NCBI RefSeq assembly: GCF_020515695.1
Contig: NZ_JAIWJA010000005.1
Coordinates: 124,001 to 188,000, forward strand
Length of the DNA: 64,000 bases
Reading direction: 5' to 3'
Origin: Pseudomonas sp. MWU16-30317
Lineage (GTDB): Bacteria > Pseudomonadota > Gammaproteobacteria > Pseudomonadales > Pseudomonadaceae
Shown here: piece by piece, positions 18,201 to 27,105 of the stretch
Layout of the letters: every line of letters begins with the position of its first letter
Position numbering within the stretch: the first letter of the stretch is position 1
The notes under the pieces: model-generated
The model's database searches: none
What the model was told of the DNA's origin: nothing
What the model saw: only the letters and a program-made list of their open reading frames with translations
Translations under genes and position numbers: made by a program

Positions 18201-19259
18201 ATGACGCAGATATCCGAACGCCTTCTGGTCCAGGCACACTTAGATGCCAAGCAGCCCAAGCCGCTGACACCCGAAGAAGAAGCCCACTACCGCTCAGCCA
18301 TCGCGGCCGAGCTCAAGGCCCGCAACGCGGTGCTAGTGGCTCATTACTATTGCGATCCGGTGATTCAGTCGCTGGCCGAAGAAACCGGTGGTTGCGTGGC
18401 CGACTCCCTCGAAATGGCGCGCTTCGGTGCCCAGCACCCGGCGCAGACCATCCTCGTGGCCGGTGTACGTTTCATGGGTGAGACGGCGAAAATCCTTACG
18501 CCGGAAAAGCGCATCCTCATGCCGACTCTCGAGGCCACTTGCTCGTTGGATCTAGGCTGCCCGGTCGACGAGTTTTCCGCATTTTGCGACCAGCACCCCG
18601 AGCGCACCGTTGTGGTGTATGCCAATACGTCCGCCGCGGTCAAGGCGCGAGCCGATTGGGTGGTGACTTCCAGTTGCGCGCTGGAAATCGTCGAAAGCCT
18701 GATGGACAACGGCGAGACCATCATCTGGGGCCCGGACAAGCACCTGGGGCGTTACATCCAGAAGCAGACCGGCGCCGACATGTTGCTGTGGGACGGTGCC
18801 TGCATCGTCCACGAAGAATTCAAGTCGCGCCAGTTGGAAGACATGAAGGCCTTGTACCCCGAGGCTGCGATTCTGGTGCATCCGGAATCGCCGGAGGCGG
18901 TGATCGAGCTGGCCGATGCGGTTGGTTCCACGAGCCAGTTGATCGCGGCGGCGCAGACCTTGCCCAACACTCACTTCATCGTCGCCACCGACCGCGGCAT
19001 CTTCTACAAGATGCAGCAGTTGTGTCCGGACAAGATCTTTCTCGAAGCGCCCACGGCGGGCAACGGCGCGGCATGCCGCAGCTGCGCTCATTGCCCATGG
19101 ATGGCGATGAATACCCTTGAGCGCACCCTGCAGTGTCTGCAAGAGGGCACCAACGAGATCTTCGTCGACCCCGCTGTGGTGCCCCACGCCGTACGGCCCC
19201 TCAAGCGCATGCTGGATTTCACACAGGCCGCGCGCATGAAGCTGTCCGGCAACGCCTGA
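18201..19259 (+). CDS. nadA: NadA, quinolinate synthase
   Basis: A 352-aa iron-sulfur enzyme condensing iminoaspartate with dihydroxyacetone phosphate to quinolinate in NAD synthesis. It shows the triplicated-domain pattern with VLVAHYYCDPVIQ, LATSCSLDLGC-like text and the C-terminal cysteine pair CRSCAHCPWMAMN. The stop lies 1 nt from the stop of the convergent opgC-like gene. Confidence 0.97.
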   Translation: MTQISERLLVQAHLDAKQPKPLTPEEEAHYRSAIAAELKARNAVLVAHYYCDPVIQSLAEETGGCVADSLEMARFGAQHPAQTILVAGVRFMGETAKILTPEKRILMPTLEATCSLDLGCPVDEFSAFCDQHPERTVVVYANTSAAVKARADWVVTSSCALEIVESLMDNGETIIWGPDKHLGRYIQKQTGADMLLWDGACIVHEEFKSRQLEDMKALYPEAAILVHPESPEAVIELADAVGSTSQLIAAAQTLPNTHFIVATDRGIFYKMQQLCPDKIFLEAPTAGNGAACRSCAHCPWMAMNTLERTLQCLQEGTNEIFVDPAVVPHAVRPLKRMLDFTQAARMKLSGNA

Positions 19260-19260
19260 A

Positions 19261-20406
19261 TCAGGTGACCGGCACCGGTTGCGGTGCCGGGACTACCGGC
19301 TGTTTGCCCAGCCCCTTGTTGAACTCCAGCCATACCGCCAGCAGCAGCATCAGCCCGGCGCTGCCGATGGCGGTGGCGAGTTGCATGGGCAGGCGGTCGC
19401 CACCCAAGGCGTTGGCCATGTCCGACATGGGCGCGAGCAATACGCTGAAACAGAACACTTCCAACGAATAGCGGCCCATCAGGCATAGCTGCTGACTGCT
19501 CCAGTGCATGACCCAGTTGCCCTTGGGCAACAGTTTTGCGGCGCAGTAGGCCAGCGCCAGGAAGTGCAGAAGCCGCACGGGAGCCAGGTTGGTCTTGCTG
19601 ATGGGGTAGAGCATGTCTGCCAGAGGCTTGGGCACCAGCAACTCATGCAGCGGCGCCCATTTCCACCCCAGTGCGATCACTGCCGCCACTACCACATAAA
19701 TCGCACAGACCACGAATAACGGCTGGCGCAGCAGTGGCCGTGCATCGGCTACGGCTGGCTTCTGCGCGTGCAGCGCCGCGACGCCACCGAGCACGAACAT
19801 GATCTGCCAGGCCAGCGGGTTGAAGTACCACACGCCGCCACCCTCGTAGGCCGAGAGATTCCAGCCAAACACCGTGGCGGGTACGTAGAGCATTACCGAC
19901 AGACCCACCGCCAGGTTCGGCCACTTGACCAGGATCGGCAGCGCCAGTGGCAGGCAGCCGAGCAGGACGATATACAGCGGCAGCGGATCCATCAGGTTGG
20001 GCTTGAAGCGCAGCAACAGCTCATCGACCATGGCCTGTTGCGGGTTGCTGACGAAATGCAGCAGGCCCATTTCCTGGACCATGTCACGGGTCTCGACGTG
20101 TTCGTTGGCGAAGAACACGATGCCCATTAACAGCACCAGTAGAAAGATGTGCACCACGTACAGCGTCCACGCCCGTCGCAGGATGCGCACGCTGGCGACC
20201 AGGTAACCGTCGCGCAGGGCTATCTTGCCGTAAGCGAGGACAGCCGCGTAGCCTGCCAGGAATACGAAGATTTCGGCCGCATCGCTGAAGCCGAAGTTGC
20301 GCAGGGTCAGGTTGCCCAGCGGGTTTTGCGGAATGTGGTCCCAGAGAATGAAGATCAAGGCCAATCCACGAAAAAAGTCGACCCGGTGGTCTCGTCCGTT
20401 AGTCAT
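19261..20406 (-). CDS. OpgC-like membrane acyltransferase
   Basis: A 381-aa integral membrane protein of the OpgC/acyltransferase-3-like family. In some bacteria OpgC adds succinyl groups to osmoregulated periplasmic glucans. The N-terminus RDHRVDFFRGLALIFILWDHIP is the family hallmark (Arg/Asp then RG.AL..I..DH), and about ten hydrophobic helices follow. It ends in a Pro/Val-rich tail. It sits downstream of the interrupted glutamate-synthase-like gene on the same strand. Confidence 0.82.
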   Translation of the reverse strand: MTNGRDHRVDFFRGLALIFILWDHIPQNPLGNLTLRNFGFSDAAEIFVFLAGYAAVLAYGKIALRDGYLVASVRILRRAWTLYVVHIFLLVLLMGIVFFANEHVETRDMVQEMGLLHFVSNPQQAMVDELLLRFKPNLMDPLPLYIVLLGCLPLALPILVKWPNLAVGLSVMLYVPATVFGWNLSAYEGGGVWYFNPLAWQIMFVLGGVAALHAQKPAVADARPLLRQPLFVVCAIYVVVAAVIALGWKWAPLHELLVPKPLADMLYPISKTNLAPVRLLHFLALAYCAAKLLPKGNWVMHWSSQQLCLMGRYSLEVFCFSVLLAPMSDMANALGGDRLPMQLATAIGSAGLMLLLAVWLEFNKGLGKQPVVPAPQPVPVT

Positions 20407-20572
20407 GGCAGTTGCGCTCTAGCGTGGGGTGTCTAAGTAACTGATAGGGGATCGGGTCAGTGGTTCCGCCTGCCGGCGGGATATCGATCAGCGGCGCAGG
20501 GTGCCGATTTTTGCGAGGAAATGCAAAAGGAGGATATTACCGAATGTCACAGAGGGGCAGCGAGGTTTAACC

Positions 20573-20652
20573 CCGTGTGGGAGCAGCCTCTGGACGCGAA
20601 GCCGGTGTACGGCATGGAAGCTTCGCGAGCAGAGCTTGCATCTCACAGGGGC
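20573..20652. repeat. REP-like inverted pair
   Basis: TGTGGGAGCAGCCTCTGG...CGCGAAG is followed, inverted, by CTTCGCGAGCAGAGCTTGCATCTCACA. It resembles the Pseudomonas REP family in which 'GTGGGAGC' and 'CGCGAAG' ends face each other. It lies in the 256-bp gap before the opgC-like gene. Confidence 0.6.
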
Positions 20653-20662
20653 CCGCCGTTGG

Positions 20663-21547
20663 TCAGGCCGCCACTTCTTCATTCGGCTCGAAACTGTCCG
20701 CCCGCGCCATCGCCCACATTCTGGGGTAGAACTCGCCACTCAACTCGCCCGTCAGCAACTCGCCGGGCTTGAGGAACACGTGCAGCTGGGAAAACAGCTT
20801 GATCTCGGTCGCCGACAAGCGCCGCACCAGGTGCTTGGCCTTGAGCTGGGAGAGGTGTTCCAAGCCCGCCGCGGCAAGCATCTCGGCCAGGGCCTTGAGG
20901 GTGTGGTGATGGAAATTCTTGACCCGTTCGGCCTTGTCCTCGACCACCAGCGCGCGCTGTCGCAGTGGATCCTGGGTGGCCACGCCGGTAGGGCATTTGT
21001 TGGTGTGGCAGCTTTGCGACTGGATGCAACCGATGGCGAACATGAAGCCGCGCGCCGAGTTGCACCAGTCGGCGCCGATCGCCAGCACGCTGGCAATGTC
21101 GAAGGCGCTTACTATCTTGCCGCTCGCGCCCAGGCGAATCTTGTCGCGCAGGTTCAGGCCTACCAAGGTGTTGTGCACGAACAACAGGCCTTCGCGCATC
21201 GGCATGCCCAGGTGATCGGTGAACTCCACAGGCGCCGCACCGGTGCCGCCTTCGGCGCCGTCGACGACGATGAAATCCGGCAGAATGCCCGTCTCGAGCA
21301 TGGCCTTGGCGATGCCCATGAACTCCCACGGATGGCCCAGGCACAGCTTGAAGCCCACGGGTTTGCCCCCCGACAGTTCACGCAGCTGGGCGATGAAGTG
21401 CGTCAGCTCGAGCGGCGTATTGAAGGCGCTATGACGCGAGGGCGAGATGCAGTCTTCGCCCATCATGATGCCGCGCGTGTCGGCGATTTCCTGAGTGACC
21501 TTGTGCTTGGGCAAGATGCCGCCGTGCCTGGGTTTGGCGCCTTGGCT
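20663..21547 (-). pseudogene. FMN-binding glutamate-synthase-like protein, 3' part
   Basis: The last 295 codons of a glutamate-synthase domain 2 (GltS FMN/Fe-S) family protein. Visible are GGILPKHKVTQEIADTRG, DFIVVDGAEGGTGAAPVEF (FMN site), GASGKIVSAFDIASVLAIGA and the cysteine cluster CIQSQSCHTNKCPTGVATQ. An ATG at 21550 is created by the insertion joint and is not the natural start. The other part of the same gene is at 34532-35263; the two join in frame between ...RMIEIK and SQGAKP (one residue possibly lost), giving about 540 aa, the normal family length. The gene is therefore broken by the 13-kb insertion and presumably non-functional. Confidence 0.9.
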
Positions 21548-21591
21548 CATAAACTTATGTACTATAGGTTTGTTGATCTAGGAGCTATCTG

Positions 21592-21672
21592 ATGGGCCGA
21601 AAGCGTACCAAGTGGACTTGCCCCTACAAAACCGGACACCAACTCCCCGTTAAATTGATGCTGCTGCCAAGC
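21592..21672 (+). other. Short remnant frame at the island's left end
   Basis: GGAGC precedes an ATG at 21592 that encodes MGRKRTK and then runs into the IS left end, stopping after about 26 codons. A ribosome site plus a basic N-terminus so close to an island end suggests the beginning of a gene, perhaps a mobility gene, cut by the IS. No homology can be named from seven native codons. Confidence 0.3.
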
Positions 21673-22525
21673 GCCTAAACTCCCTCGGCGATCGATATTT
21701 CAAAGCGCTGTGCGGATGCTGCTCGTTGTAATGCTCGAAGGCAATCGTCAGATTGCGAAGCGCCGTTTCTCGATCCGGCTTGGGCATGTGCGCCACGTAA
21801 TCTCGCTTGATCTTCTTCACGAAGCTCTCTGCCATGCCGTTGCTTTGCGGGCTGCGTACTGGTGTGGTCACCGGCTGCAAGCCGATCTGACGGGCAAACA
21901 GACGCGTCTGTTCGGCGATATAGGCCGAACCGTTATCGCTCAACCATTGCACAGGCGTGCTCGGTAGTTGATCGCCAAATCGCTTCTCCACGCTTTCCAA
22001 CATCAAGTCTCGGATGTCGTCACCGCTGTAGCCCGTCGGGCTGGCGACCCAGCTGATGGCTTCGCGGTCACAGCAGTCCAGGGCAAAAGTCACGCTCAAC
22101 TTTGCACCGTCGTCGCAGCGAAACTCGAAGCCGTCCGAGCACCAGCGTGTATCGCTGGTAGTAACGGCAATTCGGCCTTCATGCCGGCGCTGCACGCCAG
22201 GCTGCTTGATGCGTCGTTCCAGTAACAGATTGTGATCGCGCATGACGCGGTAGACCCGTTTTACATTGATCGGGGCCAGTAACCGGACTTCACGCTCGCG
22301 GCGCAGCAACCCCCAAACCCGACGGTAGCCATAACTTGGCAACTCGCTGACTTGCTGCTTAATCTCGGCGACCAACTCCGTATCGTTCACGAGCCGACGT
22401 TGCCGTACTTTGGGCGATACCAATTGCTTGATCCGAGCCGTTAATTGCGAGCGCGACACACCGAGACATTCGCTGACCAGTTTCACTGGTCGTCCCCCGG
22501 CAACAAGGGTGAGTGCGCAATCCAT
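21650..22525 (-). CDS. IS2-group transposase OrfB (catalytic part)
   Basis: A 291-aa DDE integrase-fold protein counted from the internal ATG at 22525. The catalytic residues are visible: D in WCSDGFEF, D in LSDNGSAY and E in GMAESFVKKIKRDY. The sequence closely follows IS2 OrfB (FALDCCDREAISW, HYNEQHPHSALKYRSPRE). It is normally made as an OrfAB fusion through a -1 frameshift at the end of OrfA. Here an A-AAA run (codons CGA AAA TGG in OrfA, ATG GAT in OrfB) provides the slip site. It appears intact. Confidence 0.88.
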   Translation of the reverse strand: MDCALTLVAGGRPVKLVSECLGVSRSQLTARIKQLVSPKVRQRRLVNDTELVAEIKQQVSELPSYGYRRVWGLLRREREVRLLAPINVKRVYRVMRDHNLLLERRIKQPGVQRRHEGRIAVTTSDTRWCSDGFEFRCDDGAKLSVTFALDCCDREAISWVASPTGYSGDDIRDLMLESVEKRFGDQLPSTPVQWLSDNGSAYIAEQTRLFARQIGLQPVTTPVRSPQSNGMAESFVKKIKRDYVAHMPKPDRETALRNLTIAFEHYNEQHPHSALKYRSPREFRRLAAASI

Positions 22526-22869
22526 TTTCGCGACCGGGCGATCTCCACGGCCTCTTTGAGGACTTCGGCTTCCATGGTCTTCTTGCCCAGCATCCTCTGC
22601 AATTCGCGGATCTGCTTGAGCGCATCGCTCAGTTCCGACGCCGGTACCACTGCTTCGCCGGCACTGACCGCCGACAGGCTTCCGTCCTGGTACAGCTTGC
22701 GCCACAGGAACAACTGGTTGGCGTTGATACCGTTGCGCCGGGCCACCACGGATACACTTTGTCCGGGTTCGAGGCTCTCGCGAACCATGGCCAGCTTCTG
22801 GTCGGTGCTCCAACGGCGTCGGCGTTCCTGGCCGAGCAGCTCTCCACCCTTATCGTTGCTGTTAGTCAT
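22483..22869 (-). CDS. IS2-group transposase OrfA (HTH subunit)
   Basis: A 128-aa helix-turn-helix protein (from M at 22869; an in-frame ATG lies 6 nt upstream) with RRRRWSTDQKLAMVRESLEPG and VVARRNGINANQLFLWRKLY, then a leucine-rich coiled coil LKQIRELQRMLGKKTMEAEV. It overlaps orfB by 43 nt in the -1 frame. OrfA alone usually represses the IS promoter. Confidence 0.85.
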   Translation of the reverse strand: MTNSNDKGGELLGQERRRRWSTDQKLAMVRESLEPGQSVSVVARRNGINANQLFLWRKLYQDGSLSAVSAGEAVVPASELSDALKQIRELQRMLGKKTMEAEVLKEAVEIARSRKWIAHSPLLPGDDQ

Positions 22870-22985
22870 ATACATACCCGTTTGCCTATCCCTTATCTTA
22901 AGGGGGGAACGGTGTCCTGTCTTTCATGGGGCTCGTTCATGAGCGAACGTCTCAACTCGGACGCTAGCTAGGCAGGTCAAGTGTA

Positions 22986-23245
22986 ATTCAGCGATCAGTG
23001 CGAACGCAATCAACCCGTCGCCAGCCGTTTAATTCGATGGTCAGATCGTAGGTAATCTTCCCCTGCGGATGCTGAACGGCATTGCGCCCTGCGTCCCCCG
23101 TCGTAAAGGCCCGCCTGGTGGATCACCTGTCAGTGCAGCGCAATCTGCCTGACCATTGAGATTGGCTTCCTGCTTTCATGATCGAGAAGACGATGTCGCG
23201 GTGGCCGCGAGGAAGCTTTTTGAGCACATTTTTTGCTGCGGCCAT
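22986..23245 (-). pseudogene. Decayed gene fragment A (unidentified)
   Basis: Reading the minus strand from 23245 gives MAAAKNVLKKLPRGHRDIVF and continues in one frame with a single internal TGA to ...GKITYDLTIELNGWRRVDCV. The length of coherent frame suggests a gene with one nonsense change. The first 25 codons match fragment B at 31514-31830 (AAAKNV.KKLPR..RD). Function not recognised. The rest of the 22980-23628 gap shows no other gene, only the operator-like repeat listed below. Confidence 0.4.
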
Positions 23246-23436
23246 GGATGGCCTGCCTAGGCTCGCTGATCGCGAGGATTACGACGATCCTTCAGAAGTC
23301 CTCATGTATGAATGCTGGCGTCAGATTTGATCCTCTATTCACCTGACCAGGCTTGGATCCGTAGCTGCCGCCACGCTCGAATCCTTAGGTTGGTTACGGC
23401 GAACTCTGCTTAGAGGAGGGCATGAAAATAGACCTG

Positions 23437-23477
23437 TAACGTAAATTACCTATTGACCCTCAAAAGGTAATTTTCGT
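23437..23477. promoter_or_regulatory. Operator-like inverted repeat upstream of the catabolic cluster
   Basis: GTAACGTAAATTACC (23436-23450) and GGTAATTTTCGTAAC (23466-23480) form an inverted repeat matching at 13 of 15 positions, 15 nt apart. The first arm is itself a near palindrome GTAA-N6-TTAC, like HexR/RpiR-family sites. It lies about 150-190 bp before the glutamine-synthetase-like gene and is a natural candidate target for the RpiR regulator encoded at 30601. Confidence 0.5.
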
Positions 23478-23628
23478 AACATCAGCTCGTCGCCATCTAC
23501 CGAGCGACCCGATGAGCAGAGCCCGTCATGGGCCATGATTTTGCTAGACGCTTTGGGTACCGTGCTTCGCATCTCACCCCTATCTACTGCCCCTCCAAAC
23601 AGCATCTTTACGAGCTAGAGGGTCACCT

Positions 23629-25125
23629 ATGTCCAATTCAAACTTGGCTGGTTTCATTTCCCGACACGGGCTGTGGAACGCTGAGCAACAAGCCGCTGCA
23701 GATAAGATTCTCAAGGATTTCCCTGGCTCGGGCCTGCGAACCGTTCGCGCCAGCGTGGCCGATCCGCAGGGTAAATTGCGCAGCAAGACGCTTCTGCCGA
23801 ACATCTTCAAGTCGGCTATGAAAAATGGCCTGGATTTCACGTCCGCCCAATTCAATTTCGATTCCGCCGAAGCAATTGCCTACAACCCGTTCACCGAAGA
23901 CGGTGGCGTTGGCAATTCAATGATGGCCGGCTTTCCCGATCTGATCCTGGTACCCGATCCGCTGACCTTTCGGGAATTACCTTGGGCCAAAGGCACCGGT
24001 TGGATACTGGGCGATATGTATTTCAACGACGGCACGCCAGTGCCTTTCGATGCCCGACACCTGCTGAAGAAAGCTGAGGCCGACTTGCGCGCTGAAGGTT
24101 ATGACTATGTCGCCGGGCTAGAGGTCGAGTTCTATGTGACCCGAATCGTCGAGCAAAAGCTCGCACCTGAAGACCTTGGCAACCTGGGTATTCCACCTGA
24201 GCCGCCTGTGGTCGAAGCGATTGCTCGGGGCTATGCCTATCAGTCGGAAGAACAGCAGGACATGATTCATGAACTGTTGGAGACCCTGTCGCAGCACTGC
24301 ATGGCGCTGGGCCTGCCGCTGCGCACTATGGAAGACGAGATGGGCCCAGGGCAGCTTGAATTTACCTTTGATGTGCAATCTGGACTGGAAGCGGCCGATT
24401 CGATGGTGCTGTTTCGCTCCATGGTCAAGCAAGTCTGTGCGCGAATGGGGCTGCATGCGACCTTCATGGCGCGTCCAGGGTTGGCCAATTTCTGCGCGAG
24501 CGGCTGGCACCTGCATCAGAGCATGAACGATGCCCAAGGCAACAACGCGTTCGCCAATATGAGTGGCACAAGCAGTCTGCTGTCGGAGCCAGCAATGAAT
24601 TTTGTGGGCGGGTTGTTAACTCACGCAGTGGCGGCCTCAGTCTTTACTACGCCCACAATCAATGGCTACAAGCGCCGCAAGCCGAACTCGTTGGCACCCG
24701 ATCGTGCCACTTGGGGTCACGACAACCGTGCCGCGATGATTCGCGTGCAAGGGGGGCCAGGCGACCGCACTTCCCACGTTGAAAATCGTGTCGGTGAACC
24801 TGCCGCCAACCCTTATCTGTACATCGGCTGCCAGATTGCTGCAGGTGTTGATGGGTTACGCCGCCGTCTGTCCCCAGGGCCGTTGGAAACCAGTCCCTAT
24901 GAGGCGGTCAACCGCCCCTTGCTGCCCAAAAACCTGATGGAAGCGGTCAACACCCTAGATGGCAGCGCATTTTTCCGCGAGACATTCGGTAACACGTACG
25001 TCGACTGGCTGCTGGGCATCAAGCGTTGCGAAATCCGCCGGTTCCTCGCTGCGCATCCGAATTGGGCCGAAGAACCTGACCAAGTGACCGACTGGGAACA
25101 CCGCGAATATTTCACGCGTTACTGA
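23629..25125 (+). CDS. Glutamine-synthetase-like gamma-glutamyl-amine ligase
   Basis: A 498-aa GlnA-fold protein, first gene of the catabolic cluster, with GAGGG before the ATG. The catalytic set of the family is intact: E165/E167 (GLEVEFY), E237 and E244 (EDEMGPGQLEF), H294 (SGWHLHQSM), the ATP/substrate arginines in APDRATWGHDNR (356-367) and E385/R387. The family includes GlnA itself and enzymes joining glutamate to amines (PuuA, IpuC, AtdA1/TdnQ). With a Rieske oxygenase directly downstream, the AtdA1-type role fits best: gamma-glutamylation of an (aromatic) amine using ATP in the cytoplasm. Substrate unproven. Confidence 0.8.
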   Translation: MSNSNLAGFISRHGLWNAEQQAAADKILKDFPGSGLRTVRASVADPQGKLRSKTLLPNIFKSAMKNGLDFTSAQFNFDSAEAIAYNPFTEDGGVGNSMMAGFPDLILVPDPLTFRELPWAKGTGWILGDMYFNDGTPVPFDARHLLKKAEADLRAEGYDYVAGLEVEFYVTRIVEQKLAPEDLGNLGIPPEPPVVEAIARGYAYQSEEQQDMIHELLETLSQHCMALGLPLRTMEDEMGPGQLEFTFDVQSGLEAADSMVLFRSMVKQVCARMGLHATFMARPGLANFCASGWHLHQSMNDAQGNNAFANMSGTSSLLSEPAMNFVGGLLTHAVAASVFTTPTINGYKRRKPNSLAPDRATWGHDNRAAMIRVQGGPGDRTSHVENRVGEPAANPYLYIGCQIAAGVDGLRRRLSPGPLETSPYEAVNRPLLPKNLMEAVNTLDGSAFFRETFGNTYVDWLLGIKRCEIRRFLAAHPNWAEEPDQVTDWEHREYFTRY

Positions 25126-25158
25126 TCCCTCAACAATATCGCAGCCCTGAGTAAACTG

Positions 25159-26466
25159 ATGATGTCCGATTTGATTTATCACCGCCTAGACGAACTAGTT
25201 CAGGAACGACGCGTCCACCGCACGCTGTATGTCGACCCCACGATCTTTGCCACCGAAATGGCCAAGGTCTTTGGCGGTACCTGGACTTATCTTGCCCACG
25301 AAAGCGAGATCCCCGAGCCCAATGATTACGTGCGCAAGAAGCTAGGTCTGCGGCCGATCATTGTTACCCGCGATCGTGAGGGCAATGTCCATGCGATGCT
25401 CAATCGTTGCTCTCACCGGGGCGCTACGGTATGCCGCCACGAAAAAGGTAACGCCCGGCGCTTCACCTGCCCGTATCACAACTGGAGCTTTGAAAACACC
25501 GGCGCTCTAGTCGGGGTTCCGATGCCAGACGCCTACGGGCCAGACTTCGACAAGTCTGAGCTTGGCCTCGGTAAATTGCGAGTTCAGAGCTATCGAGGTT
25601 TCATATTCGGTACGTTCAACCAGGATTTGCCAGATCTGGTGACACACCTTGGCCATGCGGCGGTGAGACTGGATGAATGGCTAGATCGCTGGCCGGGCGC
25701 CGAGTTGCGTCTACAGCATGGCGGCCACAAGCTGACTTGTAAGGGTAACTGGAAACTGATCTACGACAACTCAGCTGACGGCTACCACCCAGGCTTCTCC
25801 CATGCCTCGCTCTTGCGCATGCGCAAAGATCGATACGGCGCAGGTGTGGACATGCAGTGGGTGCTTGGCAACGTCGATGACGGGCAGCAGACCGTGGCAG
25901 ATTTGGGCAACGGCCATACATTCCTAGACCAACGCGCCGAGATCACCGAGTACTGGTCACAAGCCGCACCTATGCCCGGGGAGCATGCTTTCGAGCAGCA
26001 ACTACGGTCTCGCCTTGGTGATGAGAAGGCCGTACGCGCTTTAGACATGGTCGTAGGTTCGGGAATGAACCTGAATATCTTTCCGAATCTGTTAATCATC
26101 GGCAACCAGATCCAGGTGATCGAACCTATCAGCGAGTCTGAGTGCGGGATGACTTGGTATGCCACCTCTCTCCACGCTGACGATTTGCCCGCCGAGGTCA
26201 ACTCGCTGCGCATGCGCCTGCAGGAAGATTTCCCATCATTCGGCGAGCCCGATGACCTGGCCAATTTCGAGGAGTGCCAGATTGGCCTCGATATCCCAGA
26301 AATGGAATGGATTGTCACCAGCCGCCATCTTGACTCCGGTAGGGAGCGACTCGATGCGCAAGGCAACCTTACAGGCCCTGTCAGTGACGAGCTGCCGATT
26401 CGTGCGTTCTGGCGCGAATGGAAAAAGCTCATGCAACGCGAAAGCAAAGGGGAGGTGCGTCCATGA
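25159..26466 (+). CDS. Rieske ring-hydroxylating oxygenase, alpha subunit
   Basis: A 435-aa terminal oxygenase large subunit. The Rieske 2Fe-2S ligands are C84/H86 (NRCSHRG) and C104/H107 (CPYHNWSF). The mononuclear-iron histidines are H210 and H215 in DNSADGYHPGFSH, with bridging D207 and a probable third ligand D366 (EPDDLANF). The DGYHPxFxH pattern is of the benzoate/aniline dioxygenase type. The start is ATGATG, and either ATG is possible. The beta-subunit start overlaps its stop (ATGA). It is expected to dihydroxylate or oxygenate the glutamylated or free amine. Confidence 0.88.
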   Translation: MMSDLIYHRLDELVQERRVHRTLYVDPTIFATEMAKVFGGTWTYLAHESEIPEPNDYVRKKLGLRPIIVTRDREGNVHAMLNRCSHRGATVCRHEKGNARRFTCPYHNWSFENTGALVGVPMPDAYGPDFDKSELGLGKLRVQSYRGFIFGTFNQDLPDLVTHLGHAAVRLDEWLDRWPGAELRLQHGGHKLTCKGNWKLIYDNSADGYHPGFSHASLLRMRKDRYGAGVDMQWVLGNVDDGQQTVADLGNGHTFLDQRAEITEYWSQAAPMPGEHAFEQQLRSRLGDEKAVRALDMVVGSGMNLNIFPNLLIIGNQIQVIEPISESECGMTWYATSLHADDLPAEVNSLRMRLQEDFPSFGEPDDLANFEECQIGLDIPEMEWIVTSRHLDSGRERLDAQGNLTGPVSDELPIRAFWREWKKLMQRESKGEVRP

Positions 26467-27077
26467 ACTACTGCCTCGATGACATCCTCAAGGACTGCCT
26501 GGATTCAACCTATATCGATAACGCTTATTACTCCCGCCTTCGCCAAGATATGGACGAATGGGAAGGTCAGGGCAAACTGCTCGATGAGCGGGAACGGCAG
26601 CAATTCGAAGCGTTGATTGTGCAGGAGAACTGGCTGCTTGACCGTCGTCAGTTTGAGCAGTGGTACCAGCTTTATAGCCGTGAATGCCTCTATTGGGTAC
26701 CCGCTGCCAATCATCTGCCGGACAGTGCGCGCAGCGATGCGCAAACTAATGTCACGATCGCTTTCGATGACCGGCGTCGTATGGGGGATCGAATCGTCTG
26801 GCTGCGTACGGGCGTTGCCTATTCGCAATTGCCTGTGTCGGCGACCAGTCATGTCAGTACGAATTTCGTTCGTATACCAACCGAAGTAGCGGGCGAGACC
26901 AAGATCCGCTCACAGTTCATCGTCCATGAGCGCCGCCCAGGCCATGACACACAGGTGTTCTCAGGATGGATGGGGCATGTGTTTATCGAGCAAGACGGTG
27001 TGTTGAAGATTGATCGCAAGCTGGTCTGTCTGGTTGATGCCGAGCGCGCTCATCACAACCTGACTTTTCTGCTTTAA
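26463..27077 (+). CDS. Rieske ring-hydroxylating oxygenase, beta subunit
   Basis: A 204-aa NTF2-like small subunit starting at the ATG overlapping the alpha stop. The frame is open upstream, but that part is inside the alpha gene. Family features: FEQWYQLYSRECLYWVP, VTIAFDDRRRMGDRIVWLRTG and the C-terminal DRKLVCLVDAERAHHNLTFLL. It forms the structural alpha3-beta3 hexamer with the preceding product. Confidence 0.88.
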   Translation: MNYCLDDILKDCLDSTYIDNAYYSRLRQDMDEWEGQGKLLDERERQQFEALIVQENWLLDRRQFEQWYQLYSRECLYWVPAANHLPDSARSDAQTNVTIAFDDRRRMGDRIVWLRTGVAYSQLPVSATSHVSTNFVRIPTEVAGETKIRSQFIVHERRPGHDTQVFSGWMGHVFIEQDGVLKIDRKLVCLVDAERAHHNLTFLL

Positions 27078-27105
27078 GCCACTTCGACGGGGGGATAGAC
27101 GTATC

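Larger units (their letters stand above)
21613..22979 (-). mobile_element. IS2-group (IS3 family) insertion sequence
   Basis: About 1367 bp. The ends begin TGGACTTGCC (left) and, inverted, TGACCTGCC (right), and further in both ends share GGACACC. Two overlapping frames encode the transposase in the -1 arrangement typical of IS3-family elements. No 5-bp target duplication is evident; only AG flanks both sides. The outer ends were chosen from the TG...CA rule and the imperfect inverted repeat, so a few bases of uncertainty remain. Confidence 0.8.
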
